Under the pieces are notes generated by a model. That model worked only from the letters and a program-made list of their open reading frames with translations. It had not been told where the DNA came from and searched no databases. Below, in pieces: positions 25,477 through 38,800 of a stretch of DNA of 64,000 nucleotides (positions within the stretch are counted from its first letter, which is position 1; every line of letters starts with the position of its first letter). Origin of the DNA: Pogonophryne albipinna (lineage: Eukaryota; Chordata; Actinopteri; Perciformes; Artedidraconidae); NCBI GenBank assembly GCA_028583405.1, contig JAPTMU010000064.1, positions 1 to 64,000 on the forward strand. The letters run 5' to 3'. Position numbers and translations under genes: made by a program.

Positions 25477-28360
25477 CCATCTCACTTCAACTAAAAAAGT
25501 TTTAAAGTGTTATCTAGCAAAATGATATTGTATTTAAGGCAAGCTTTCTACCTAGCTTGAAACATAATGTAAACCAATACAAATGACATAGTTGATATTC
25601 ATGCATTCATTTAATTGAAGTCAGAGTAAGGCTGGGCAAGTTTGAAATCATTATCAAAAAACGTATTTAAATGTTCCTTTACTGGTAGGCAGAAGAAGAA
25701 GGAGTACTCAGAGTAGCAATACTACATTGTAAAATCTGGAATTATACATCCCTTAAAACTCTGCATGCTTGCCAGGCAACTCATTTCAACTAATATTTCC
25801 CACTTTTTCATCTCCCACTTTTTTAATTCAACACCAAAGCCAACATGTGAAGAGTCCATCCAAAATGAAACATCCTTTCAACCTCACTGGTCAAATAAAA
25901 ATAACTGCTGATTTTCCAGTAATGATCACTTGAGCAACGACTATTAATAATGCATTAAATCATTTTAGTTGATGGTCTGGCTTCTATTAGATTAAACCAT
26001 TTTTGAAACCAACGTCACACATTTGAAATGCAATCACACCGATTTTCAGATTAATCTCCTGACCTGATTGATAGTTACACCGTCTCCCTTTCTTAAGCCT
26101 TAGCACTACTATCCTGTTGCCTTGACGACTGGTGTGTCAGGGGACTTAATCCTGAACTACTGCATGTTTTTTTCTGACGCTAGTTCAAAGAGACAGCCAC
26201 GAAGCAGTGCTGTACGTGTGAGATTTTGGAAAACTAATTGTACTCTTTCTTCCTCTAACACTGGACTAAAGCCTCACCCACCTGATGCAGTGTTAGCAGC
26301 ACAGAGCAGTACACACAACTTCAGGCTGCAGTGCTGCTTTGCCTTTCCACTGCACAGCAAGCACATCACACACACCACTACAAATGATGCTTTCTTTCTG
26401 TGCACCAAGCTATATCAGTGTTTTCTCTGTCATGTGTTTGCAGAGTTAATTAATAATACATCTTCTGTCAAATCTAGGACTGCAAATAATGAAAAAAAAT
26501 CATAATTTCCTATGGTAAAAGGTTATGGTGGTCTTTAGTTGTCTTGTTTAGTTCAACAAACAGTCTCAAAAAGCTTTATGTGATTTATGTGTAGTTTTGA
26601 CAAACAGTCCAAACCACACATGTAATTGTTTTATTATAGACAACCAGGAACTATTTATAAATTAGAAGAAGGAACCTTACAAAATGATTTTCTCAGTTCA
26701 CTGATAATCAAAAGAGCTACCACTTAATTCTGTCTATTGGCTATATCTATCAATTGTTGTGTTGCCAAACAGCTTGTTTCCTTGAACAGTCAGAAGCATA
26801 ATGAGCTCAATCAGCATGTATCCAAACACACACCCTTCACCTCTCCCTTGTTTCCTTCCTTTGAAATGTCTTCTTCGCTAATACAAGAAGTAATGAGCAT
26901 CTAGGAAAACAGTGGAGGCCTTCTTTGTTTTGACAAGCCCTTACCCAGGAAATGAAGTGTTCCTAAGAATGGCAAACGGCAGTGAAACTGGCCTGTTTGG
27001 GGGTTTACAAGATCTGGGGAGGGGGATACTTGCTGCAATGGAGCCAAATGTGAACCAGTCTAATTAGGAAGGGAACCCGCTGGAAAAAGTGGCCCATACA
27101 GTCAGAGCAGGACTGGCTATGGGGGTTGGGGACAAGGGGCGAGTTGCTGTGTATTTGAGGGTCATTTCAAACACCAAATCTGGATTTCGAGGGGCTGCTG
27201 CGTATCAAACAACACTCACAGACAGCTTCTAAGACAACTTATTCTGCATCTGTTGCAGTGAGAGCGTGATTCTCTCTGCAAAGAAGGTCATGTAGATGTC
27301 ACAACAATATCTAGCAGTTATTTCTGGCCACATTTCAAAATATTTTCCACTGGACACAAGTAGCAACCTTGTAAAAAAAATGACTGTCCCAGTTCCCAGC
27401 TGTGAAAACATCTAAAACATCCTGTGACGTCTCAAATGCAGGCCTGTGAATACCTAGGAATAAGATTTTACAAGCACGAATGGAAAAAACAACATCGCTT
27501 GTCCCCCGTTTTCGATTGGAAGGCTATTTTTTTTGTCCTGCTTTCTCTCATTTTTATTCTAGGATATGAGTAACTCAAGTCGTATGTAATACGCTCTAAT
27601 TGTAACCCATGATTTGTTTGTGGACATTTTTGTTTTTGTTTAGCTTTAAAGAGCATATTTCAGACGCCAGGAGAATCTCTAAAACTGTTTTGCGAGTTTG
27701 TTTTAACCAACATTCCTTTCACCAGAGAACACTCTATTTTGCTGTTTTCTCCCCAAATTATAACTGTCTCCTCTTACAAGCCAACTCTTAATTTAGCAGC
27801 AGAGGGCCTTGAAATATCATGGCAGCACGTTTCAGTCTGCCAGCCTGGAATCTTCTGGGTTTCATGTGGTTTTGTGAGTGTGAGGGAAGAAATAGCAACG
27901 CCCTTTGTGTCTGCTCCGACTCAGCACTGAGCTGTCCTGGAAGAGGCCATGTGACCCAGAGCAGAGGAGATGCTGCTGCTGGTTCCTCATCCTGTGTTAT
28001 GATAGAGTGGAAGGACGGCGGCCTGCAGGGCAGTGTGGAGTTTATCCCACTACCCTGTTTAAATAGCAGATAGTGATATAAGACTGTGAACGGCCCTTTT
28101 ATTGTGCTTGGTCAATCCTGCAATGTTAAGCCATAAAGGTTGCCACAGAGTTGGGTAAGGCCCCACACAATCTTATGATATTTTAATGCAATAGAAGGCT
28201 TTTGCTCTGATTTTGTAGGGATTCCGTTTTTTTTTTTCCCGAGCGTTATGGGCTTGGTTTGGCCAAATCTGAACATTTAGCTCAAAGAAAAACAGTCTTA
28301 CAGAGCTTGTAGAATTTAAATCTTGAAACACTTATACTGAAAAAGAAATGTAATATTATC
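25477..28360. other. Intergenic DNA without recognised genes
   Basis: Several ORFs of 60-127 codons occur here (the longest 26122-26505), but none shows a motif I recognise or splice context. They are treated as chance frames. Confidence 0.5.
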
Positions 28361-28365
28361 AAACT

Positions 28366-28640
28366 CAAGTCAAAGTCAACTTTATTGTCAATCTTCCAGT
28401 TTGTTTGTACAGACAGAGATCGAAATACCGTTTCTCACAATCCCGAATATAAAAACAATGTATATACAAATATGTGTGCAAATATGTATGTATATATATA
28501 CATATACACAGTCAAAGACACATTTTGACATTAAGACCTAAATAAAAACACAACAATCAATATATACAAAATAACAGTCATTTCAATATTTTGAAATTAC
28601 AAGTGCAAGATTATCCATAGAATGTGCATTCAGTGCGAGA
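28366..28640 (-). mobile_element. LINE 3' end, antisense
   Basis: The plus strand begins AGTCAAAGTCAACTTTATTG and continues with a segment reading GAAATACCGTTTCTCA. In reverse complement this is the common fish LINE tail with ATTGACAATAAAG. Limits are approximate. Confidence 0.55.
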
Positions 28641-29869
28641 TTGTCGTTATGGAAATTAAATCACAACCTTTCACACTGCATCGGTTGGTGTTTAGCCTCA
28701 TTCATTTATGATATCTTGTTTTTGTAGCAATTCCAACATTTATTAAACCTTTTGCCCTTTGCTGAATTGCTGATTTTATAATTGAATATGCACGAATAAG
28801 GGAACTGTGGAGGAGAGCTGTATTTAAAGTGCATCTGGTTCCATTGATTTCTTTTCCATCCCTAAGCCCCAGTGACATTGTTAAGACTTTATGTCACTGG
28901 CTGCTCCTCAGATCTGCCTCTCACGCTACTCTGTGACTACGATTCATGAAATTGCAGGAAATGACACCCCCGTGTGACAATTATGAGTAATGAGGGCGTC
29001 CGTGTGTAAAAAAGAAAACCTCATCCAAATTCACACTGCGCTCATTTATTCTACGCCCCGATAAAATCGTGCTGTTGCCAATAACACAGGAGTAATGGGA
29101 TTTCAATAACTGAACGTAAGAGAGCAGCATGGGGATAATACATCTCTCTCTCCCGTAAAGTCATTATACGTAACACAGAAGAGTGGAGGTGTTATTCAGA
29201 AGAATGATTATGTAATTGAACCACTGGTATTAGCTGGAAATAGTTTTTCTTTCTATGTGTCATACTTTTTCCATTCTTTCTTCCTCCCTGCCCCCTCACA
29301 TCTCTCTTTCTGTCCCTCCCACACACTTAACCAGAGTCGTGTTGTAAAAGATTTGCTCAGGTTTTGCAAAATGTCTTCCTTTGATTTTCAAAAAAAGGAT
29401 AAGCTGACAAGGGATACTTTTTTTCAATTCTTCTACTCTTACTAAGAAACCAAAATGCTTTCTTCTTATTCGAGAAAGAACATCTGCCCCCACCACACTG
29501 TTTGTAAACTTAAAAAGCAAAGCAGCACAAAGTGTCCTAACCTTTTGCTTACTAACGATTTGCATCATCAGTGGGCTGCATGCACACAGTGTCCCATCTA
29601 ATCCTTATTATGCTGTTATGGCTTTACCCTGGATGTGTTGTGTTTATACATCCTCATAACCTCAATCATCCGTACCCCTGCACACATGAATAAACCCATT
29701 TTGCAGAATATAACCATGGTAACGGATTTAGACAGAAGCCAGAGGTGAATAGGCCCAGGTGGTCAAATGCTTCATTCTCCCTGTTTACATTGGTATTTTT
29801 TGTATCCATCATTTGTCTTTCCATCTTCAATTAATGTGTGAACTCCACCTTCACAGATTATTGTTGAGC
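28641..29869. other. Intergenic DNA without recognised genes
   Basis: No gene, RNA or bounded repeat recognised. Confidence 0.45.
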
Positions 29870-30300
29870 TGAATCAGAATCAGAATACCTGTATTAGTCC
29901 CACAGAGGGGACATTACATGTTACTTGTTAGACGCTTTTATCCAAAGCGACTTACATACATTCAGTACTGTGGACAATCCCCACAGGAGCAATTTGGGGT
30001 GAAGTGTCTTGCCCAGGGGCACAACGACATGCTGACTGCAGTGGGGTTTGAACCTGTGACCCCTGATCCCAACACCAAGGCTCTATCCACTGTGCCACAC
30101 GCCTCCCGACATGTACATTGTTACAGCAGAAAAGAGCCAAAGACAGCGTAATGTTACCGAAGCATGCAAAAAGTACTAGAAATACAAAAAGAAAATTATA
30201 ATAGAAAAGTTACACATTTTACAAAAATACACACCCTGTAACAGTTCTGAGGATTTAGCAGCCAGGTATATATTGTACAGTTTTTAACGGCATATATATT
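29870..30300 (-). mobile_element. LINE tail interrupted by a SINE
   Basis: GAATCAGAATCAGAATACCT followed by TCCCACAGAGGGGAC is a well-known fish retroelement tail in antisense. The expected continuation (TACATTGTTACAGCAGAAAAG) resumes only after 30110. The tRNA-derived SINE at 29911-30108 therefore sits inside it. Confidence 0.55.
29911..30108 (-). mobile_element. tRNA-derived SINE
   Basis: The minus strand starts GGAGGCGTGTGGCACAGTGG, containing an A-box-like TGGCACAGTGG, followed by a B box GGTTCAAACC. It ends in the widespread fish tail AAGTCGCTTTGGATAAAAGC. The tRNA-like head is diverged and is not a functional tRNA gene. Confidence 0.75.
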
Positions 30301-30304
30301 GCAC

Positions 30305-30665
30305 ATAGTTGGTATTTAATAATAGATTTTTTTTTTTGGTAAGCGCTTTTCTTTTTTTCTTTTTTTTTTTCAGTTTGTCAAAAAACAAAAAAAATGTTGG
30401 TAAGCGCTTTTACAGGTGCTCAAAGTCGCTTAACAGAGATAGTGAAAAGAAAAGAACAAATAAAGTTAAAGTCAAGTTAAAATCAAGCACGACAACAACA
30501 ATCACACATTAAAAGCCAGATTGAAGAGGTGAGTTTTTGTGATTTCTTTGAAGGTGGTGAGATCAGTGCAGTCTCTGATGGGTTGTGGCAGTGAGTTCCA
30601 GAGGGAGGGGGTAGCCACGGAGAAGGCTCTGTCCCCCCAGGTTCGGTGCTTGATGCGATCCATTT
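30305..30665. repeat. Dispersed fish repeat fragment
   Basis: A segment with GTGAGATCAGTGCAGTCTCT, then GAGTTCCAGAGGGAGGGGG and GAGAAGGCTCTGTCCCCCCA, which I recognise as common interspersed repeat sequence in fish. The class (LINE or other) is not certain, and no clear ends or target duplication were seen. Confidence 0.45.
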
Positions 30666-31179
30666 AACAACAAGAGGTGTTATAGTCGGTGTTGTTTTGT
30701 GTGAGGGGGTCTACTAGGATGTCTGACCATTTCAGTAACAACAGTCAGTATCAGTCTGACCTTTATTAAAGTGGATTAATTGAGAATTACAATGACCCAG
30801 GACACTTGCACCACCTCCACCATGCAGTTAAGGGTCAATAGATTATCACCCTGCCAGAGAATTAATAGTGTATTCACTGAGACGCACACATAGACACACA
30901 TATTGTAAACTCCTTACATCTTACTCCAGATTCCTCCCCCAGCCTGGCAGTTCATCAGCACACTTTTTACGATACAACACCGCTGCAAGCTGAGAGAAAT
31001 TATTGAACCAATGAATGATTTATGATACTCACACAGGGATATTAATGAGCATTGTTGGTCACCTGCAGGAGCAGAGGAGGCAGAGCAGAGGACACGAGGA
31101 GAGTAGAAGCACAGAGGAGAAGTGTGAGGAGAAGGTCCACACACCAGCTACCCACCTGCCGTCCTGAGAGCGCTGAGTC

Positions 31180-34100
31180 ATGGGGAAACAGAACAGCAAG
31201 CTGCGGCCCGAGGTCCTGAACGACCTCCGGGAAAACACCGAGTTCACGGACCACGAGCTGCAGGAGTGGTACCGCGGCTTCCTCAAGGACTGTCCCACCG
31301 GACACCTGACCGTGGAGGAGTTCAAGAAGATCTATGCCAACTTTTTCCCCTACGGAGACGCCTCGAAGTTCGCCGAGCACGTCTTCCGCACGTTTGACAC
31401 CAACGGGGACGCCACCATCGACTTCAGGGAGTTCATCATCGCCCTGAGCGTCACGTCCCGCGGCGGGCTGGAGCAGAAGCTGCGCTGGGCCTTCAGCATG
31501 TACGACCTGGACGGGAACGGATACATCAGCCGGGCCGAGATGCTGGAGATAGTTCAGGTGAGGATAAACTGTATTCATTGTTTGTATATTCTATGTTTAT
31601 ATATCAATCTGTCGTCTAGTTTGGGTCAATATTCTGCATCTTCTGAGGTATAAATGCAACCTGATGAGGCTCTATTAGTGCATCTGTCTTTCATGAGTAC
31701 TTCAAATGTTGCTGATATCACACAATGATTACTCAGATGCTACAAATTACAATATACATGTTTTGACTAGTTAGCAAATTATTATTTCCACTTATGATGG
31801 GTCTTATCAGTACATTTTCAAACAAATATACAGTATATCCATAATCATTTCTCTTCATTCCAGACTTAAGGCTACACGAAGGTTACTTTCTACAGATTTT
31901 AATATCAAATAAAGCTGCAACTAACTATAACTTTAATCTATGAATCTGATAGATGTTTATTGTCTGATTTAATAGTATAGTATGTCAAAAATATGTAAAG
32001 AAAACGATAAAGTCTAGTATTTAATAATAGAAAAAAACAAAAACATAGTATAGTATGTCTAAGAAGTAAAAAATAAAACATAATACAGCATGTCGAATAT
32101 AGTCAAACAAACGACATATGTTGGGTACTATGTTGTTTGTATCGGCAAACAAAACATAGTAAATGGTATCTCAAAATATATTCATTGATCATATTCAGTT
32201 TACTAAAACATACATTAGGGCTGCTCGATTATAGCAAAAATCATAATCTCGATTATTTGGGTCAATAATTGATATCACGATTATTAAAAACGATTATCCA
32301 TTTACTTTGAAAACATCCATTTATTGGAAAAAACTGTTGATTACCGTGAACTTTAAGTGTAATTCAACTGAAAAACCAATACATAACAAATAATAATAAT
32401 AGTTTTATTTCGATTATGTTGTTTTCATAATCGTTGCAAGCCAAAATCGTAATTGCGATTAAAATACGATTAATTGAACAGCCCTAACATACATACAAAA
32501 AGCCAACCCTCACATCTCAGCTGCTGAGGACTTCTTAATACATTTGCTGCTAAATGACTGAAATAATTAATCAATTATCAGAAGAGCAGTTTCCAAATAT
32601 GGATTCATCCACTACTGGTCTCAGAGCTTTCTGTGTTGAGACTGTTTTAGAGGTCATTTTCTGATATGTTTTCCTCACATCATGGATGCAGGCTGCCCCC
32701 TCTGCTTTCTTTCTTATCTCTATGGCTATATTTACTCTCTCAGTATGGTGAGCAGAGCAGCTTGCAGCCCCAAATCAATATTGGCTCAGTACGTTGTTTG
32801 TGGATACAAATGAATGTGCAAAAAACTCAAAAGCATCAGAGCTTGCGTTATCAGTGAATGCTTTCTGTTTTTCCACAACACCTCTCACATCCCAGACCTT
32901 AACATGATTCTGAAAAAGTGTTGAGCTGTAAAAGATACAAATAGATGCATCTGAGAAATGTTCACAGTGTCTTATTGTGAGAGCAGGATGAGCTTCAGTT
33001 GCTAAAGCAGCATCATTACCAGGTAGCAACAGAAAGCAGGTCAAAGCTTTCAGACAGACAGATGTAACAAGCGAGTCAGGTGGGAACACTTCTTTTGTAT
33101 CTTCTGTTCCTAAAAGCTTCACCAGACGACACAATAAAGATGCACATCACAGCAATCGTTTCCACTCCTCTCTGTAGGCAATTTACAAGATGGTGTCATC
33201 AGTGATGAAGATGCCTGAGGATGAATCGACCCCGGAGAAAAGGACGGACAAGATCTTCAGACAAATGGACATTGACAATGATGGTAAGAATAGGAGAAGT
33301 TGATTATATTAGTAAGAAGTGAATACTTACCCACACCGACCCTTTAAAGTTGGACATAAATATTCATACTTTTTACCCCAGTGTAAACAGGCATCAAAAC
33401 AACCCATCCTGACATGTAGCCTGTCTTAGTACCTTCCTCTTCGATCACCCATCTCACGTCCATTCTGTATTGTTGTTTCAATTAAAATACATCAACTTTT
33501 CAATTTTCTTAAATGGAATGATCTTTGACATTAAACAATTACCACCACAGAGCAGGTTTCAAAACAACAGGACATTTGGAAGATGGAGGACAGAGAGAGA
33601 AAGACACTGACAGAGAATAGGACGTCATGTAACGTGACATGACTCAGCAGATAATTAACAGCCTTTTGCATCTCTGCCTGCTGAGCCGGCTCCATGTCAG
33701 AGGCTTGATATTTAGTGTGAAAAGGTGATGCTGCAGCCATGTGCCGTGGACTTAACCCTTTCACAAGCTGTAAGATATTTAGAGCCACTCCTCTGACATT
33801 GGGCAGTGTGTGTTGAAGCAGGAGGTTCAGGAAGTCTGGAGGTCAAACTGTGTGTCTGAAGTTTAATAAGATCAGCAGACCAGGCCTGGGGCACAGCTGT
33901 AGCCGGCACGCCTTCCTAATGCATTTACACAGATGCTGTGTGACGGACAGCGGTATTTATTTTTAAACTAATCACAGTCAACTGTTGCATTTTATCTTTG
34001 TGGTCGAACACTCAAACAAATGATGCAATATTGCAATATGCTGACTATTGGTCGGTGGAACACACTACCAATATACAAGATGTATTGAAAAGTGTTACTA

Positions 34101-34814
34101 TTAAACCATAACGAGTAACTATGCCGGGTTTTTGTAGTTCTTATTTCATTTCTATCTTTATTTGTGTTGCTTCCAAAGAATATTTAGTTACCCCCTGTTT
34201 ATAATCTAATCTAAAAATCCATATAATATGATATTTCTAATTAATAATATGATTTCAATATTATAATTTTTATTTCTATTGGAATTATTTTTGCTATAAT
34301 TTGATACAAATCATTTGAAATATGTCATGATCTTACAAACTGAGTTGGAACCAGTAATATTGATATATAAAATAAATTACAGATGTTGCCAATTCCTATT
34401 TTCCTCAAGTCAGTGCACCCTAACACCCTGAATTATAAGACTCAGCTGCAGGTTGATTTGTCAGCTATACATGACTCAATTATTCAGTCATAACATGTCA
34501 CTGCAAGTTCATTGTTATTTATTTTCTAAGTGTAGCACACTTTGCCTTTGCTGTTATCTGGGGCAGCAGAGAATATGTTGAAGGCACCGACGCCTGAAAT
34601 AACCATCAGAGGTTTTCCTGCTAGGTGTTGGAGGCTTTTTTCTGCGTGACTCACCCGTCCATCACACGCTCCACTGCCTGCGACTGAATCCTTTATTCTG
34701 GGTCTCTGCTTCACAGGTAGACTGTCTTTGGAGGAGTTCATTAAAGGTGCCAAGAGCGACCCGTCTATTGTCAGACTGCTGCAGTCGGATCAGGGAGCCT
34801 CTCGTCAGTTCTGA
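31180..34814 (+). CDS. hpcal1: Hippocalcin-like protein 1 (neuronal calcium sensor)
   Basis: EF-hand calcium-myristoyl switch protein that binds membranes when calcium rises. Three coding exons, 31180-31557, 33178-33283 and 34717-34814, give 582 nt and 193 residues, the exact length of vertebrate HPCAL1. The N-terminus [12 protein letters not shown] has the Gly2 myristoylation site. EF1 is degenerate (CPTG). EF2 ([12 protein letters not shown]), EF3 ([12 protein letters not shown]) and EF4 (DIDNDGRLSLEE) have the acidic calcium ligands. Residues such as [13 protein letters not shown] favour HPCAL1 over neurocalcin delta, as does the neighbourhood with pdia6 and kcnf1. All junctions are GT-AG and in phase. 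An acceptor-like CCTGCAG ending at 31068 suggests an upstream untranslated exon. A polyadenylation signal lies at 35348. Confidence 0.96.
31558..33177 (+). other. hpcal1 intron between coding exons 1 and 2
   Basis: GT-AG intron of 1,620 bases. It contains a complete 271-bp hAT-like MITE (32216-32486) and no other recognised feature. Confidence 0.85.
32216..32486. mobile_element. hAT-type MITE with perfect 8-bp duplication
   Basis: The ends TAGGGCTGCTCGATT and AATTGAACAGCCCTA are inverted repeats, and the internal sequence is rich in CGATTAT-type motifs. The flanks are a perfect 8-bp direct repeat, ACATACAT (32208-32215 and 32487-32494). Eight-base duplications are typical of hAT insertions. 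Confidence 0.85.
33284..34716 (+). other. hpcal1 intron between coding exons 2 and 3
   Basis: GT-AG intron of 1,433 bases. Antisense ORFs of 65-85 codons lie here without recognisable motifs. No transposon with clear ends was seen. Confidence 0.8.
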
Positions 34815-35307
34815 GGAGGAAAGAGACAATAACACACACACACACCCTGAAACACAATCCGACCCCCTCACCAGACAATCCTTTCCTTTTTCAAACACTC
34901 CTTGTCTTATTGTTTACATGAATACTTCTCTTTTGTCAATGTGGCCCCCTCTCTGTGGACTGACGTGCTTCAGTGGAGGTATTTTTCTATATCGCTTTTT
35001 CCAAAGCTCCCTTGCCTTGAAATGGCTTTTACCTGTTCTCCTTAAGTGAAGTGCCATATCATATATTTATACTGACTGGATATATGCTTGCAAGTATTAT
35101 CAATCCCATTGTTACACCAAGAGGAAACTAATTATCACTTCTTATCACTTCAACTTTACCTGTGTTGATAAACGGCTCGTTGTTGTTCAGGATGTCACGT
35201 TGCTCTTCTGGACAACTTCTACATTTGGTATTGCATGCGCTCTGTGATGAGATTTCTGATTTTGTAACAGTTTACGTAAATAAGGAGGCTGTGATTGTTT
35301 TTATCTG

Positions 35308-35314
35308 TTTTTAT
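35308..35314 (-). promoter_or_regulatory. Candidate pdia6 polyadenylation signal
   Basis: The minus strand reads AATAAA here, about 590 bases beyond the pdia6 stop. I saw no AATAAA closer to the stop. If used, the pdia6 3'UTR would overlap the hpcal1 3'UTR in antisense. Confidence 0.35.
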
Positions 35315-35347
35315 TTTTGTAACAAAAATGTTGTTTTCACACAATGA

Positions 35348-35353
35348 AATAAA
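35348..35353 (+). promoter_or_regulatory. Polyadenylation signal of hpcal1
   Basis: AATAAA about 530 bases after the hpcal1 stop codon, on the coding strand, giving a plausible 3'UTR end near 35370. Confidence 0.6.
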
Positions 35354-35899
35354 GTCGTGTAAGAAAAATCTACACAAGAAGTCCAACGATATCCCCTTGT
35401 CCTGGAAAGACATGATGTAAAACCCAACAAGACTCACTTACGGGTTGAAAAAAGAGAACAAAAAGATATAAGTCACATTAGGGTTGATTATTGAAGTGTT
35501 ACTTTCACAAGTCCACATTTTAAAATAGGTTTTTTAAGGGGGGCTGAGGAGGGGAGAGGGGAACAGTGTTTGAAAAAGACTTGAATGAACGACTGAAATG
35601 CCACATTCAGAACCTCCTCCCTCCTCTCCTCAGCTGGGGGCGGCCGTTTAAATCAGCAGGTATGTGAGGCAGGGGTCACTCCAGGGACACGACACAGCGC
35701 CCCCCTCCCTCCCTCCTGGTCCTGTGTGATTGACAGATGTGAGAAACGGCAGGTGTCTCTTGTGTCTTTTCTGGAAAATTTCAGTAACTGGGCGACCGGG
35801 CCTCCCATTCGTCCACAGGAGAGAGGAGGCGGGTCGCACAGGACCGGATCAGACCAGATTCCACCTGCCGGCCTGGATCAGGTCCCGCACCGTTTGGGC

Positions 35900-38800
35900 T
35901 CATAACTCAGTTTTAGACAAAATGTCATCATCATCCAGGTCGACGTCACTGAGGTCGTAGTCGTCCTCCTCGGGAAGCTGCAGAATATAATCAAAGACAA
36001 CTGTTAGCAAAGCATGGGATTGGAATTTCACTTCTAATAAAAACAAATCCAAATTAGCAGATCTTTAAAAAGAGAAAATAACTCTTAAACTGAGACAAAT
36101 GACCACACATGGACTTTTCAAAAAGAAACAAAATGTAGAGAACTCCCAACTACCATATTACATAATCATGATTTATTGATATCCTGATTTGTTCTTCTGT
36201 GTGCATGAAGGAGCAGGTAGAGGTAGCTAAGGCTGACGCAGTACGCATTGAATCCCCCCTCTGATGTCTTTCAGGCATGACACTCATTTTCGTCAGCTTT
36301 CTTGACTTTGCCGCAGGTCAGGACTATACACTGACTTTGACTGGCATTTAACTACACTGACGACTTTTCTTTAATAACATACAATACTATGACTTTTGAT
36401 GACCTACCCTACTATATTTAGTTTAGACCCGGTCGTCTGATTAATATAACAAGAGCCGGCATTTTTTTGCTTTGCAGAAAGGTATAGTAAAACTAATGTA
36501 TAATAAAGAAAACATACAGTATCTGCCCAGCTTCAAGCTTTCTGTCAAACAGCTGTAAACCTTTTGTCATTAGTTTTCCATCTTTGCCCATCATGTGATT
36601 TCTGGTCTGATCCCACTCACCTGTCCATCTTTGCCGTCCCATGGTGCAACAGTGTGAACTTTGGGCATGGACCCATTTCCCAGAGTGGCAGTGGAGCCAC
36701 GGCCCACAGAAAGCTCCCTGAAGAGAACATGAACAACATCATTCAGCTTTGAGGCGTCATTTTATTTTGATATTTTTGTAATGCTAAAAAAAGAAAATGT
36801 ACCTGAGGAACTCATGAATGCCCGTCTCACTGAAGGAGCCTCTGAGCAGAGCGAACTTCATCTTGCGAGAGTTGATGGCGGCCATGGCCGGGTAACCAAA
36901 GCCTCCGATCCCCAGAGCGGCCTCCAGCTCCATCTGAGTGCCCGCCTCCGTCCACAGCCAGCTGATAGAGAGACAGAGACTATTAGCCACAGTCATAAGA
37001 GGTCATTTGTGTGAGGGAATAATTCTTCCTTACTCCTAAGATATTTAACCTTATTGCCCGTTGACGTTTACGACCAAACCCTGGCTCTGTTATCTCTCTT
37101 AAGGAATGGGAGGCTCCAGCTATCTTGATAAACCAGTTCAACTCTCGGTTACAAAATGGTTTACGGCTGTGGGAACGCTGGCTTTCTAAGCTCCACAGAT
37201 GTTTACGCCTCCCCCAATATGCTGATTAACTCTGTAAACTAGTTAAAAGGTCTATCGAGAGATAGGCTGATCAGAATTGACATGACAACCCACCAGTGCA
37301 GTCAGAACCTTTTGCTGCTGTGACTTGTGATATGAATTCTCCGGCCGTTGACTTGTAATAAACTACAAGTGTTTGACATCAAAGCTCCAACTCTCCTCGT
37401 GTCTCTCTGAGTCCTGACTCTCCATTGCTGCAGAAGTTTCCCTTACAATTTGTATAAAAACCTGTGACTGGTCTATCATTCTTACCCCCAACTCTTCTTC
37501 TTGTACTTCTCTGCCATCTTCGTCATCACCTCCAGGTATCCGTTTCTACCTGCTGCGCCTGGTGAGATACAAACACAGAGGATGGTGAGCGATTGAGTCA
37601 AGAATTGTTTGTAATAGATCTCAGCAGTTATTGGATTAGCTATTGAACAACACAGTATAACAATTAAACAAGTTTGAGCTGAAAAAACATAAGGTAATTA
37701 ATTGAGGTAATTAATCATCTTAAAGTTATGAAATGCTTTGTTTTTATTCAGTGTCAAAATCTCAAAGATCTCTGTTGCGTTCGCTTTGGCGCCATCTATG
37801 GTGATACGTGTTGATTTAAGGTTTATTTTTAGATCTCACTTTTAATAGTTATTTAAGTTTGTTTTTTCCTGGAATATCATCACAGACATCTAGTACGTAA
37901 TACTGCAAATACAAGAGCTTTCGTCAGCGGGCCGTAGCCTCAATTAGCAACATTTACCTCTTTCTACAAGAGTGACTTAACAGATATTTCTTTAGGTGAA
38001 ATTCTAGAGATCAGTACTTAAGGTTATTTTCTGAACGGTACAACATGTTGAGGGTGAGAGTTGTGTCTGGTCTCACCTGTGTCCAGGATGTGGGGCAGGA
38101 CACCGATTACACACAGCTGACTGTCCACACAGGTCTTCTTCAATGTGTCTTCACTGAGGATCTGAGAAAAAATATTAACATTATAAACTGATTTAGTTTA
38201 ACTGATTTCATGTATAGACAGACATCAAAGGGTCGAACCATGAGATTTGTTTCCCCCTTTGATGTCTCTGTCTTTAGTGTGTTATCGTGCAACACTTCAC
38301 AGATATATAATATTTATTTTTGTTTGAGACTGGAATGTTTAATTGCTGGTAGAATGAACTTTAGTTTAATCAACTAAGTAGCACAATATATTTAAAAAAG
38401 AGATTCTCTTGTGGTTAAAAAATGCAAAAAATATCACCTCTATATGATTTACTTTTGCCTTTCTAGACCACTTTTGTGAATGTAGTCTAATGTCAGCACT
38501 ATAAACTTTCATCCACCAATGTATGACGCAAGAACGCGAGTGCACTGACCTCCAGCAGCTCAGGAGGAGGAGCGTGGTCGGAGAACAGATCCAAAGCCCT
38601 GGCGATGATGTCTCCTCGGGTGCGACCTCCCTGGTAGTCTTCGGGCTCCTCCCCTTTACGGAAGATCTTGATGGTGGGGAATCCACGGATCTACAAATAC
38701 AAGACACATATATTTTTCCAGTGCTGCAAATAAATGCCATTGATTCAGTTGCTCATTAATAATAAACTAGAGATTCAGCATTGGTAAAATACCCTTTCAT

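Noticed and set aside
31042..31578. 178-codon antisense ORF under hpcal1 exon 1
   Set aside because: GC-rich shadow of the hpcal1 exon; it crosses the splice donor and has no motif.
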